Of a stretch of 64,000 bases of DNA, positions 45,005 to 54,302 are shown in pieces. The DNA is from a virus: positions 33,938 through 97,937 of the IMG/VR virus record IMGVR_UViG_3300013094_000025; one strand, 5' to 3'. The notes beneath the pieces were generated by a model. The model ran no database searches and was not told the DNA's origin. It saw nothing but the letters and a program-made list of their open reading frames with translations. How positions within the stretch are numbered: the stretch's first letter is position 1; each line of letters opens with the position of its first letter. Made by a program: the position numbers and the translations under genes.

Positions 45005-47470
45005 ATGTCTAATTTACAACAAAGAAATTATTATAAAATTTTTACCGGTACTAATCAGACAGGCGGTAATGATAAGATTCATTTAGGGTACGAAGCTAGT
45101 ACTAATGAAATTGTATTAGCATCAGATCAAACGACCTATTTTCACGTACCGTTTTTTGCCGCTACACAAACTCTTTCTAATTCTACATTAATAGGAGATG
45201 GAGCTGTAGCAGGTACTATACCAGCTTTAGCAGATAGAATTTTTAAAAAGCAGGGAGGTTACGGTAATACAACACCTTGGGGCAACTCTACAGTTCAAGA
45301 TGGTGCTTGGTTTTGCTCCTGGCTCTATGCTGCTACAGATAACGATACACCTATTTGGATAGATCGTTATTACTACCCAGGTTATATTGATTATGGAGAG
45401 GTACTAAGTGCCGGTTATTCCCCTTTAAATAGTGCTTCATATGTAAGTTCACCAACTCTATATTATGATGTACCCTCAACATTAACACTTGAACCTGGTG
45501 TATTATATCAGTATTTTCATAATGGTGAACAAGCCGCTTTAAGTGCTGTACAAACATTTGCAGGCCCTGATAACAGTAGATTAAGACTTAATATTGATAA
45601 CTGGAACACTACTACAATAGATAGTTCTATTTATAATAACACCATTACAATAGATAATCCTCAACCGTATTGGTTTGTCGGTTATAGTGAACCAAATTAT
45701 ACAGATAGAGATATTTTAAATTTTGCTAATACAGATTATATTAGTGCTAAAGTTTCGTATAATAAATCTTATAATCTTTCTAACGAATTTACTTTAACGT
45801 TTTGGGCATTTAATAGTAATTGGAATAACGCTACAAGCACTCAACTAGTTGGTAATTTAAACCGTGGAGGTTATAGTGTATTTTATAACAATTTAAATTA
45901 TAACCCATTTTACGTAATACCGGAAAGTACCTATGGTCATTTAATTTATTTTAATCAGGATAATAAAAATTACGATGATCAAAATATAGGATATAATATT
46001 AATCAACCAGTCAAACCAGTTGTAGCTAGTATTAATTCAAACTCCCGAGTAATAATTGCTGATGCAGATAATTCTGTTTTAGCAAAATATGATCATATAG
46101 GAAATTCGTTAGCGTATTCAAATACTATCTTAGGTATTACAAATAGTACGCAGTTAGTTATTGATGGTAATGATAATGTTATAGTTGTAACTCTATCCGG
46201 TTCATACTTATTTGATCAAAACCTTGTTCAACAAAATCTATTAACATCCTCTTATGCTATTTTATCTTCAACAACAGTAACCGGAAATAGTCAGTTAGTT
46301 TTTGATATAAACGGTAATATACAATTTATACAAAATAGTTTAGCTGCTATATACGATAATAATAACAATTTATGGACTGTAAATAGTAATGACGGTAATC
46401 TTTACCTTAACGGTATCTTGTATTATACGTTAAACAGCCCTACACCAACTAATGCTAACTTAGCAATTGATCCAAATAATAATCTTTGGGTGTTAAACGA
46501 TTCTCCAGTTGTTACTACAATTAATTTAAACACTAATATTAACAATACTTTTAATATAGGAATTCTTTCCCAAGATAATAAAAATATTAGTTTTATTAAT
46601 ACATATAACCGTAATACAAATAGTTTTACCTGGTATGCTTTAATTTATTTTAGCACAGAAGGAAATTTATATCAAGTAGATTTAAACGGTAATATTTTAA
46701 AAACAACCGCTCTAGCCACAACACTAGATTTATCAGACCCTTTAACAGCTAATCAAAACAATACTTTACCTAATATTACTTTTAATAGTAATGGAGATTT
46801 TACAGGGTATGAAAGAAGAAGAATTTTTAATAAAGTTCTGTTTCATAATAATAATCAGTTACAATTTAGAGTATCTGCTAAAACATCCGCTACATATAAC
46901 CCGTCTTATTATGTATATAATCTTTCTGTACCTGTACAGTATTTAGTAAATAATGCTTGGCACCTCATTACTGCTACTTATAAAAATAATACTCTTAGTT
47001 TATACATTGATAATCAATTAAGAAATACCTTGGTAATACCGAGTAATTTAACATTAAGTTACGATTATAAAAACGATATGTATATTGGTACACCAACTGG
47101 TAAAGGTGATAATTTAAATAATGAATTGCAAACTACATCTCTTATTTGGAATGGTGCTATAGATACAGTAAGGGTTTACGATTACGCTGTAGACCCATTT
47201 TTTATAAAATATTTTATACGTGAAAAAACAATAGCAAACGATATTGTTTGGAACATACCTACAACTACTCTTCAATATATTGAAAGTATTGATAAGTTCT
47301 TTAAGCATAGAGTTCCAGGTTCAAAGAGTTCATTCTTTAATTTAAGAATTTCTGGTACTCAAATTACTGATCCTGCTCTTCGTTTACAAATAGAAAACGA
47401 AATTATACAGACAATACAAAAAATAAAGCCAGCTTATACAGAGCTACTTAACGTTGAATGGATTAATTAA
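45005..47470 (+). CDS. LamG/concanavalin-like and propeller domain virion protein
   Basis: An 821-residue protein; I start at the ATG at 45005 right after the previous stop rather than an in-frame TTG at 44963 that would overlap. A LamG/pentraxin-type jelly roll is recognisable in two parts: NLSNEFTLTFWAFN near 255, and AWHLITATYKNNTLSLYIDN, then IWNGAIDTVRVYDYAVDPFF, near 650-740. NHL-like blades sit between them (LVIDGNDNVIVV, NLAIDPNNNLWVLN). A propeller inserted in a jelly roll is unusual. The C-terminal helix (LQIENEIIQTIQKIKPAYTE) may attach it to the baseplate. Probably carbohydrate binding, by domain type. Confidence 0.65.
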   Translation: MSNLQQRNYYKIFTGTNQTGGNDKIHLGYEASTNEIVLASDQTTYFHVPFFAATQTLSNSTLIGDGAVAGTIPALADRIFKKQGGYGNTTPWGNSTVQDGAWFCSWLYAATDNDTPIWIDRYYYPGYIDYGEVLSAGYSPLNSASYVSSPTLYYDVPSTLTLEPGVLYQYFHNGEQAALSAVQTFAGPDNSRLRLNIDNWNTTTIDSSIYNNTITIDNPQPYWFVGYSEPNYTDRDILNFANTDYISAKVSYNKSYNLSNEFTLTFWAFNSNWNNATSTQLVGNLNRGGYSVFYNNLNYNPFYVIPESTYGHLIYFNQDNKNYDDQNIGYNINQPVKPVVASINSNSRVIIADADNSVLAKYDHIGNSLAYSNTILGITNSTQLVIDGNDNVIVVTLSGSYLFDQNLVQQNLLTSSYAILSSTTVTGNSQLVFDINGNIQFIQNSLAAIYDNNNNLWTVNSNDGNLYLNGILYYTLNSPTPTNANLAIDPNNNLWVLNDSPVVTTINLNTNINNTFNIGILSQDNKNISFINTYNRNTNSFTWYALIYFSTEGNLYQVDLNGNILKTTALATTLDLSDPLTANQNNTLPNITFNSNGDFTGYERRRIFNKVLFHNNNQLQFRVSAKTSATYNPSYYVYNLSVPVQYLVNNAWHLITATYKNNTLSLYIDNQLRNTLVIPSNLTLSYDYKNDMYIGTPTGKGDNLNNELQTTSLIWNGAIDTVRVYDYAVDPFFIKYFIREKTIANDIVWNIPTTTLQYIESIDKFFKHRVPGSKSSFFNLRISGTQITDPALRLQIENEIIQTIQKIKPAYTELLNVEWIN

Positions 47471-47473
47471 CGT

Positions 47474-47481
47474 ACTAAATA
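47474..47481 (+). promoter_or_regulatory. late-promoter-like box, 47488 gene
   Basis: ACTAAATA, 6 nt before the ATG. Confidence 0.4.
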
Positions 47482-47487
47482 TTACCA

Positions 47488-50400
47488 ATGACTGTTTCTG
47501 CTACTCTTATTTCAGCTGTAGGTTTTAATAACTCAAATTTTACGCGTTATTTAACAGCTACCTTACTTACCTATGTACCAGGTACAAGTACAACGGTTTA
47601 CGGAAACGTTTTTAATAATCAAGTTATATCTTGGAACTTTCCTACATTTGCAACAGCCTATTCAGCAGCAAGTTTAGTACCTAGTAGTATATATCAATCA
47701 GGTGTAACAGCTACAGTAGCAAGTATTAGTACATTGTATTTTGCTTTTAGTGCAACATCGTATAATGATACAACAACAAGTTACACTCTTTGTTCTTTAC
47801 CTATTACATGTACGTTTGCTAGTAACGTAACCAGTTATACAAGCCCAACAGGTTATAATCAAATATTTGATACATTTCCTAATATTAATTTAGCTACTTA
47901 TATTAATTACGAAAGTACAAACAATTCACCTTTCTTTTATAGGTTAACATCAACAAACTCTTTTCCAGTAACTGCTTATTTTACATCCCCTTCATTTAAT
48001 AGTTTGATTGCTACAGCTCCTTTAGTACCGAGTTTATCAACAAATCTATACGGAGCTGTTGGTACAATCAATAATGTACTTACCGCATTTAGTAATTTAA
48101 CAGCGGTTCAAAAGTTTAATGCTAAATTAGTAGGGTTATCTAGTGTAGGTATTATTCTTACAGCTGTTTCAGGTACAAATAGTTTTGCTCCTTGGTATAC
48201 CCCTCACACGTTTACTCAAAATTTAAGTGTTAGTTTTGTACCGTATTATTTGTCTGCAGGATTTATAGGTTTTCCTGATACTGTTTTTTCTGGTTTTAAT
48301 GTATTACCGGTTAATAGTAGTAATTATACATCCCCGTCAGCTACTTTAACTTTCTTAGGTGAAGGTCATACAGCTAACATTACGTTATCTGCTATTAATG
48401 ACTCTCACGCCTCTTCTTATAGTTGGAATATTTTAGATAATACTTTTAATACTGGATTAATATCTTTATCAACTTTAACAACACAAACGTCAGCAGCTAC
48501 ATCTGTAAAAGGTTATGATTTTAATACAATTTATCAGTTTGTAAGTACATTAGGAGTACCAGCATCCAGTAGTATTACATCATCAGTAAGTGCATCTGAT
48601 GGAGATTACGCTACTAATACATGGACGGTTACATATAGTGGTTATCCAAATAATTTTAGTAATACTATTCTAACAAGTTATAGTACAATAACAGCATCAG
48701 TATCTACTACACCGGCAAATAGTAATATTATACCTATTACTTTACAATTATCTGATAACAAATATTTTGCTTTATCATCTAATCCTCCAATTGTTCAGTA
48801 TGATGACAATACCGGTAAACCTTCTTATTACCCTTTTTATACATCTACATTAGATACATTTGGTAATGAAGCAACAGCAACTAATAACGGATTTCATCAA
48901 TCAATAATAGTAACTACATATGATGTATCGTCTTATGTTTTATATGTTAATATACCAAATACATTTCCATCGTCAGTAATTCCATCTAATAATCAAGTTT
49001 ATTTACCTGTACCCTCTCAGCCTTTTACAAACAATTCTTTTGGTTCTCCAATTTATTATCAATCCTCTCTTACTAATATTAGTTCGGTAAATACCTTACC
49101 TTGTTATGATACAGCAGGGGGTAATTTATCGGGTAGTCTTTTCTGGACCTGGGCAGCTCTTTCTAGTACTGCTCTTAATAATCTTAATAAAACTACCTAC
49201 CCTTTATCTTCTCAAAGTGTAATTCCGTCATCATGGTCTATGACTCAATGCTTATCTACTGTTGTTTGGAACGGTACTGATTATCATACTCTTTCTACTG
49301 TAGTAACAGCTACGTCAGGTATGTTTGCTAAAACCTGGAGGTATCAAGGAGCAGGTATTAACGCTCCCGTTTCCCCTGTATCTCTTTTAGGAGGAGGTAT
49401 TACCTGGTCACTCATTACTAATAATTGGGTATATCCTACTGTACCTTATACTAATAACGCTACTACAACATTTAACTGGACACTACAATTATCAGGAGCA
49501 GGTACAGCAATAACTAATACAGGAGGTACAGTTCCATTATATCAAAATACACCGGTAACAGTTCAAGCTCAACAAACAATAACTGCTTCTGTACTAAGTG
49601 CAAATAATAATGTTAATTACGATTGGCAACCAAGAAATATTCTTATAACACCAAGTGTTACACTTACCTCTATAGGTCTACCGTTACCTACTGTTTATAC
49701 ACCAAACCGTTTTGTGTTAACAGGGAGTAATATACCTCTACAAAATGTTTCAACAAATTCAACATTTATAACTGCAGTTAGTATGTACTTCGATAATACA
49801 TTAGTTTCTGTTGTTACCGGTAATCCGTATAATAATACAATAGTGACAAGTAGTAGCTCTATAGGATATAAAAATGTAACATTAATATCAAACACTTACT
49901 ATCCTAATTTACCGGTAATCACATCTTCGTTTCCAAATATTGTCGATGTTGTTACCCAGTACGATGATGTTGAACCTATAGAATATAGATCATTAAATTC
50001 ACCAATTAGTTTACCTTGGACAGTAGCACCAAAGATAGGAGCTAATGATTGGGTAACTGATAATAATATTAATAGTTGTATTACTAAAATTTACGATAAT
50101 CTTGAGTATCTTAATATTCTCGGTAAGTCTTACTTTAGTAGCTATTCAGATTATTTTGGATATCTTTGCCCAATAAATTATTCTACAATTATTACTACCA
50201 CTACAGTAACAAGTAGTACTAATATTAATGTTGCATATTGCCCTCACTGGACTTGGGAAAATTTAAATACGGCAATTACACCTTCTAATAATATTACATG
50301 GACTAGCTTAAGCGGAACTAATGTTCCTTGCGGTACATGGTTGAATCAAACTTGCGGTTTTAATAATGCCACACCCTCCGTCACAACAGCTACTACCTCT

Positions 50401-51624
50401 ACTACAGCAACAACATTAACATCTATTCAAGGTACGTTATTCTGTAATGCCGGTAACTGGAATGTGAATATACCGGGCCTAGATGCAAATTACGGAACTG
50501 TTAACAATGGTAATTACGTTAATACAAATTGTATATACACAGGTATAATATCAAAAAATAACAATCTTTATACATCTCAGTCAACTCAAATTAACTTACT
50601 TTCATCCGATTATCTTGCCACAGTTTACTCTGTAAGAAATACCACAGATGGTAAAAAAACGTTCTCATCAATTGTTAATTTAAGTTTAGATTCTAATGGG
50701 AAGATTTTTGTTTTAGATAGTAATCTATCGCAAGTTGTTACATTAGTATCTGATACAAATAATAATTGGTACGAATTTAATAATTGGGGAGGATTTGGTT
50801 TTGCTTCTTCTAAATTTAAGTTTAACATGCCAGGAGATATTCACGTTGATCAGTTAGACAACGTTTGGGTATGTGACACAGGTAACAATGTTATTAAACA
50901 GTATACAAATACTGGTTCTTGGTTATTAACAATTAGCGATAGCAATTTAGCTAGTCACCCTCCTTTATCCCTTGCTGTAGATAGCCAAAAAAATGTTCAT
51001 GTATTAACTGTAGGAGGTATATTAGTTTACAACTACAATGGAGATTATCAATACACTTATAGCTATAGTTCTTACGCTTCTTCAACTAACCCTCGACGTA
51101 TTAATACTTCATATAATAGAGAAGTAATTTACGTAGCGTTTGATACACAAGTTTTAAAGTTCTTTAGAACAGGTACATTTAACGGTTATATCATTCAGTC
51201 ATTAGCTAACGTTACAAATATCAATAGCTTGTATCAAGACGAGTTCCGTAACTTATTAATTGTATCAGATAATATTATTTTAAAATTTCCTGATCTTATG
51301 CAGTTAACTACCCGTCAAAGTAGTTTACCAACACAATATTGGACATTAAACGATCTCTTAATTCATAAAGAAGAGTATGTTCAAAACTGGGTATATAATA
51401 AATCTTTTGAACGTCTCTGGGATAATATAGAATTATTTAGAAATGCTCTACAGTATTCCAGTGGTAACTGTTTGTCTTATACTGCACCTATTCATAGTAA
51501 GAATAAGATGATAATTGGTCAAAATGAAATAGTAACATCAACAACAGTTAATAGAGTATTAGGTTATCTTTGGGATAATTTCTATACACTTGTTAAATTC
51601 TTTGATCCTAACTGTATTAATTAA
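47488..51624 (+). CDS. giant virion protein with C-terminal NHL propeller
   Basis: A 1378-residue protein. The first 1000 residues are serial beta domains rich in Ser, Thr and Asn, with Trp/Cys-rich inserts (YCPHWTWENLN, VPCGTWLNQTCGFNN). Residues about 1070-1270 form an NHL-like propeller (DIHVDQLDNVWVCDTGNNVI, then SLAVDSQKNVHVLTV). The last 90 residues are helical with Trp/Tyr (VQNWVYNKSFERLWDNIELF), a likely anchor similar in style to the C-terminus of the 33530 gene. Probably an adhesin-like baseplate or fibre component; no enzymatic motif is seen. Confidence 0.6.
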   Translation: MTVSATLISAVGFNNSNFTRYLTATLLTYVPGTSTTVYGNVFNNQVISWNFPTFATAYSAASLVPSSIYQSGVTATVASISTLYFAFSATSYNDTTTSYTLCSLPITCTFASNVTSYTSPTGYNQIFDTFPNINLATYINYESTNNSPFFYRLTSTNSFPVTAYFTSPSFNSLIATAPLVPSLSTNLYGAVGTINNVLTAFSNLTAVQKFNAKLVGLSSVGIILTAVSGTNSFAPWYTPHTFTQNLSVSFVPYYLSAGFIGFPDTVFSGFNVLPVNSSNYTSPSATLTFLGEGHTANITLSAINDSHASSYSWNILDNTFNTGLISLSTLTTQTSAATSVKGYDFNTIYQFVSTLGVPASSSITSSVSASDGDYATNTWTVTYSGYPNNFSNTILTSYSTITASVSTTPANSNIIPITLQLSDNKYFALSSNPPIVQYDDNTGKPSYYPFYTSTLDTFGNEATATNNGFHQSIIVTTYDVSSYVLYVNIPNTFPSSVIPSNNQVYLPVPSQPFTNNSFGSPIYYQSSLTNISSVNTLPCYDTAGGNLSGSLFWTWAALSSTALNNLNKTTYPLSSQSVIPSSWSMTQCLSTVVWNGTDYHTLSTVVTATSGMFAKTWRYQGAGINAPVSPVSLLGGGITWSLITNNWVYPTVPYTNNATTTFNWTLQLSGAGTAITNTGGTVPLYQNTPVTVQAQQTITASVLSANNNVNYDWQPRNILITPSVTLTSIGLPLPTVYTPNRFVLTGSNIPLQNVSTNSTFITAVSMYFDNTLVSVVTGNPYNNTIVTSSSSIGYKNVTLISNTYYPNLPVITSSFPNIVDVVTQYDDVEPIEYRSLNSPISLPWTVAPKIGANDWVTDNNINSCITKIYDNLEYLNILGKSYFSSYSDYFGYLCPINYSTIITTTTVTSSTNINVAYCPHWTWENLNTAITPSNNITWTSLSGTNVPCGTWLNQTCGFNNATPSVTTATTSTTATTLTSIQGTLFCNAGNWNVNIPGLDANYGTVNNGNYVNTNCIYTGIISKNNNLYTSQSTQINLLSSDYLATVYSVRNTTDGKKTFSSIVNLSLDSNGKIFVLDSNLSQVVTLVSDTNNNWYEFNNWGGFGFASSKFKFNMPGDIHVDQLDNVWVCDTGNNVIKQYTNTGSWLLTISDSNLASHPPLSLAVDSQKNVHVLTVGGILVYNYNGDYQYTYSYSSYASSTNPRRINTSYNREVIYVAFDTQVLKFFRTGTFNGYIIQSLANVTNINSLYQDEFRNLLIVSDNIILKFPDLMQLTTRQSSLPTQYWTLNDLLIHKEEYVQNWVYNKSFERLWDNIELFRNALQYSSGNCLSYTAPIHSKNKMIIGQNEIVTSTTVNRVLGYLWDNFYTLVKFFDPNCIN

Positions 51625-51632
51625 AAAAGACT

Positions 51633-51640
51633 AATAAATA
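51633..51640 (+). promoter_or_regulatory. late-promoter-like box, 51650 gene
   Basis: AATAAATA, 9 nt before the ATG. Confidence 0.45.
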
Positions 51641-51649
51641 ATTTAAATC

Positions 51650-52066
51650 ATGGCAACACTTATCCCTCCTAATAATATACCAGCCACAGATTGTATTGGT
51701 AATTCGTTAACGACTATTAACGGCAATTTTAATATTTTATTTGAAGATATACAAAACGTACAAACATCATTATCATTTCCCGCTTCTTTAAAAACAAACG
51801 GTTATCAAAAACTACCTAGCGGCTTAATTATGCAGTGGGGTACAGGTAATATCCCCGGCCCTACAGGTCTTGCAGTTACATTCCCCATACCGTTCCCGAA
51901 TGCTTGTTTAAACGTATCTGTCACTAAGCATGTATTTAGTGGCACTACATTAACTGATCAAAATCAACCAGTAGTAGTAGGAGCACCTTCTTTAACAAAA
52001 GTTAGTTTTGATAATTCAATTGGTACAAGTGCTACCCCAATATATTGGTTTGCTATTGGTTACTAA
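51650..52066 (+). CDS. short tail-fibre-like protein with gp53-like C-terminal domain
   Basis: A 138-residue protein combining the shared N-terminal motif (DCIGNSLTTINGNFNIL, about 13-29) with a C-terminal domain resembling the putative tail-fibre gp53-like C-terminal family: NGYQKLPSGLIMQWGTG, then VTFPIPFPNACLNVSVT, ending ATPIYWFAIGY. That domain is common at receptor-binding tips of phage fibres. It is a minimal fibre: a docking motif plus a tip, without a shaft. Confidence 0.7.
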   Translation: MATLIPPNNIPATDCIGNSLTTINGNFNILFEDIQNVQTSLSFPASLKTNGYQKLPSGLIMQWGTGNIPGPTGLAVTFPIPFPNACLNVSVTKHVFSGTTLTDQNQPVVVGAPSLTKVSFDNSIGTSATPIYWFAIGY

Positions 52067-52103
52067 AAAATATAAAAACTAACAGGAAAAAACGACAATT
52101 TAG

Positions 52104-52111
52104 AATAAATA
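52104..52111 (+). promoter_or_regulatory. late-promoter-like box, 52122 gene
   Basis: AATAAATA, 10 nt before the ATG. Confidence 0.45.
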
Positions 52112-52121
52112 TAATTACAAT

Positions 52122-52922
52122 ATGAACAACCCTCTCTCAGATATCTATTCAAATAAAGTTCTTCTTTCCGAAAAGAAAGAAGGAGTCGCTGCCGAAAAGA
52201 ACAAAATGAAAATTGTTCCAGGTAACAAGGTCGATGAAATCGAGCCCCTTGCTAAGGGCCGCGGAGCTGAAATGGATGCTAAGAAGGGCTATCTTAAGAA
52301 GGTTAAGAACAACCCAGCATTCTCCTCAACAAAGGGAATGAAAGGAAAAAGCATAGAAGAAAATATGAATACAAATAACAAATACGAAGGAGCTTTTGAA
52401 AGACTCTTTAAATCCACCCTCATTAATGAAGAAGACGAAATGAGTGACGTTGGCGCTCAACATGAAGTTGAAGATCACGCCGATGAAATGCCTACATCTA
52501 ACGATGAAATGAGTGACGAACTCGGTGAACACGAAGATGAAGCAGACGATCTCGTTTCCGATATCAAGGCTGTAATCGATAGCCTTCATTCCATCCTCGA
52601 TAAGCTCTCCGAGCACGAGGCTGAAGAAGGACACGATATGGAAGCTGAAGAAGGTGGAGCAGGAGAGGGAGAAGAAGAACCTTTTGAGGAAGCTACAGAT
52701 CTCAAAGCATTACCTGACACAGCTGGAAAACAGTTTGTTGGACCTAAGGGCAAGATTGACGTTCATGGCGTTAAGACTGTCAAGGGCAAGGCTATGGATG
52801 GTAATGTCGAAAATGATCCAGAACCAAAAGCTTTCTCAGGTAATCGTAAAGAGCTTGAGAACACTAAGAAGTTCAATCCAAGAACTTCAAAGATCAAGAT
52901 CGGCGATTTCTTCAATCAGTAA
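52122..52922 (+). CDS. acidic protein, possible prohead core or virion protein
   Basis: A 266-residue, very hydrophilic protein. A basic N-terminal third (to about 80) is followed by a strongly acidic middle (about 105-195, with EMSDVGAQHEVEDHADEM and EAEEGGAGEGEEEPFEEA) containing one predicted helix (DLVSDIKAVIDSLHSIL), then a basic end (TSKIKIGDFFNQ). Codon bias is strong, so it is probably abundant. Such charge-segregated proteins are typical of T4 prohead core or internal proteins, but there is no clear family match. It is followed by a strong terminator. Confidence 0.5.
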   Translation: MNNPLSDIYSNKVLLSEKKEGVAAEKNKMKIVPGNKVDEIEPLAKGRGAEMDAKKGYLKKVKNNPAFSSTKGMKGKSIEENMNTNNKYEGAFERLFKSTLINEEDEMSDVGAQHEVEDHADEMPTSNDEMSDELGEHEDEADDLVSDIKAVIDSLHSILDKLSEHEAEEGHDMEAEEGGAGEGEEEPFEEATDLKALPDTAGKQFVGPKGKIDVHGVKTVKGKAMDGNVENDPEPKAFSGNRKELENTKKFNPRTSKIKIGDFFNQ

Positions 52923-52947
52923 GAAGTAATACTTCCAAGATTTCAGA

Positions 52948-52980
52948 TAGCCCCTAGCGATAGGGGCTATTTCTATTTAA
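52948..52980 (+). terminator. rho-independent terminator after the acidic protein gene
   Basis: A perfect 10-bp stem (52948-52957 with 52962-52971) containing CCCC/GGGG, closed by a GCGA tetraloop, followed by a T-rich tail. Confidence 0.85.
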
Positions 52981-52988
52981 CAATTTAG

Positions 52989-52996
52989 CTTAAATA
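52989..52996 (+). promoter_or_regulatory. late-promoter-like box, 53002 gene
   Basis: CTTAAATA, 5 nt before the ATG and just after the terminator, so it starts a new transcription unit. Confidence 0.45.
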
Positions 52997-53001
52997 CTAT
53001 T

Positions 53002-53586
53002 ATGAATCTGTTTGAAAAAGAATTTAAAGATGGTTATTTAAAATATCATCACAACCCTATCCCGCCAAATTCTCTGGACCCTAGAGTGTTTTATAATGGT
53101 GATGAAGGTGGTGACCCTAAGATGTTACCTGAAGTTAAATTACAAATTATTCAGGATATTGATTCAATTAATTCTGCTGAAAATGAATCTGTTAAGACAA
53201 GAGTTAATGATTATGTAGTTGTCGGTCCTATTTTAAAGTCAGGTAGTTCTAAATTTTGTCCAATAACAGTTATTGTTAGACTCAATACTACTAATTTAGA
53301 TGATGTGCTTAAAGAGCGTATATTGAGTACAATGAATATGATTAACGATAGAAGAGCACCAGGCACTACTCATCCTATTCATTATATACCAACTATTAGA
53401 GAATTTGATTTAGAATCCTATGAAAGCGTCTATCATCCTTTTTATGAGAAATGGATCAAGAAGCCTCGTTTCTTAGGAGAAGCAAAACACGATTTAGATA
53501 CATTAAACGATCCTTCTAAGTATAAAAAGAAAACATATAAGAAAGCTTATCCTTTAAAAGGTTTTAGAAAATTAGGTAAGATGTAA
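53002..53586 (+). CDS. hypothetical protein resembling a degenerate nucleotidyltransferase
   Basis: A 194-residue protein. SLDPRVFYN, then MLPEVKLQIIQDI and VNDYVVVGPILKSG, follow the layout of nucleotidyltransferase-fold proteins common in aquatic viruses (LDP-x-x-F, a helix, and a GS-containing loop). However, the expected Gly-Ser and Asp-x-Asp are replaced (VVVGPILKSGSSK, CPITVIVRLN), so catalysis is unlikely. The C-terminus is basic (KYKKKTYKKAYPLKG). It precedes the neck genes 14 and 13 and may be structural. Confidence 0.4.
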   Translation: MNLFEKEFKDGYLKYHHNPIPPNSLDPRVFYNGDEGGDPKMLPEVKLQIIQDIDSINSAENESVKTRVNDYVVVGPILKSGSSKFCPITVIVRLNTTNLDDVLKERILSTMNMINDRRAPGTTHPIHYIPTIREFDLESYESVYHPFYEKWIKKPRFLGEAKHDLDTLNDPSKYKKKTYKKAYPLKGFRKLGKM

Positions 53587-53587
53587 T

Positions 53588-54283
53588 ATGGAACAAGTTC
53601 GTTATCTTAATAAAAACGGTACCACTCAAGAGCGTCTTAACTTTAGTGGTTGGTGGTACGAACAAATTCAACACTATGGTGTTCAGGTAAATTATTACAC
53701 AAACGGTTATCAGTTATCAGCTCAAAATTATCTTTACGGAGAAGATCCTACTGCTACTTACATAGAGACAGGCCCAGTTGTAATGTTAACAGACATTACT
53801 AATGACGCTATAATGTTATCAAAATTCGGTATTATGGCTGATTGTGACATGACAGCCGTTATACACTTGTCAGGTTTTTGGAAAACATTTGGCCCAGGTA
53901 GAGAACCAAAGTCAGGGGACCTTATTGAATTACAAGAATATGGTGGTTATGGTGATAGACCAGATGGAAGAGGTGCTCCAATTTATGAAGTAACCGAGCG
54001 TGATGATGAAAACTTAGCAATGAATGCTAACACTCTTATGGGTCACTATATATGGGTTATCAAGTGTCGCCGTTGGGAAGGCTCAAACGAACCTGGAGCT
54101 CCTCACGAACCTGTCAATACTCAAATCAACGATGCCGGGGAATACGGTATATTACCAGGCGGTGTCAGTACACCAGACCTTGTTCAGCCCTATCCTGATT
54201 CAGCTAATACTGAAGGCGAACAAGTATTTGATCAGGATCAAGCTAATGAACAAGGTAGTCCGTATGGCTATTACGGTTTATAA
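53588..54283 (+). CDS. 14: gp14-type neck protein
   Basis: A 231-residue protein, near T4 gp14 (256). YGVQVNYYTNGYQLSAQNYL, then YGEDPTATY, and the middle IMLSKFGIMADCDMTAVIHL match the neck/head-completion family as found in T4-like phages. It starts 1 nt after the previous stop and precedes gene 13, mirroring the T4 13-14 pair in reversed order. It would join the head portal region to the tail. The C-terminal 60 residues are Gly/Pro-rich and probably flexible. Confidence 0.75.
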   Translation: MEQVRYLNKNGTTQERLNFSGWWYEQIQHYGVQVNYYTNGYQLSAQNYLYGEDPTATYIETGPVVMLTDITNDAIMLSKFGIMADCDMTAVIHLSGFWKTFGPGREPKSGDLIELQEYGGYGDRPDGRGAPIYEVTERDDENLAMNANTLMGHYIWVIKCRRWEGSNEPGAPHEPVNTQINDAGEYGILPGGVSTPDLVQPYPDSANTEGEQVFDQDQANEQGSPYGYYGL

Positions 54284-54287
54284 AAAG

Positions 54288-54295
54288 ATTAAATA
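54288..54295 (+). promoter_or_regulatory. late-promoter-like box, gene 13
   Basis: ATTAAATA, 7 nt before the ATG at 54303. Confidence 0.35.
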
Positions 54296-54302
54296 ACTAC
54301 AT

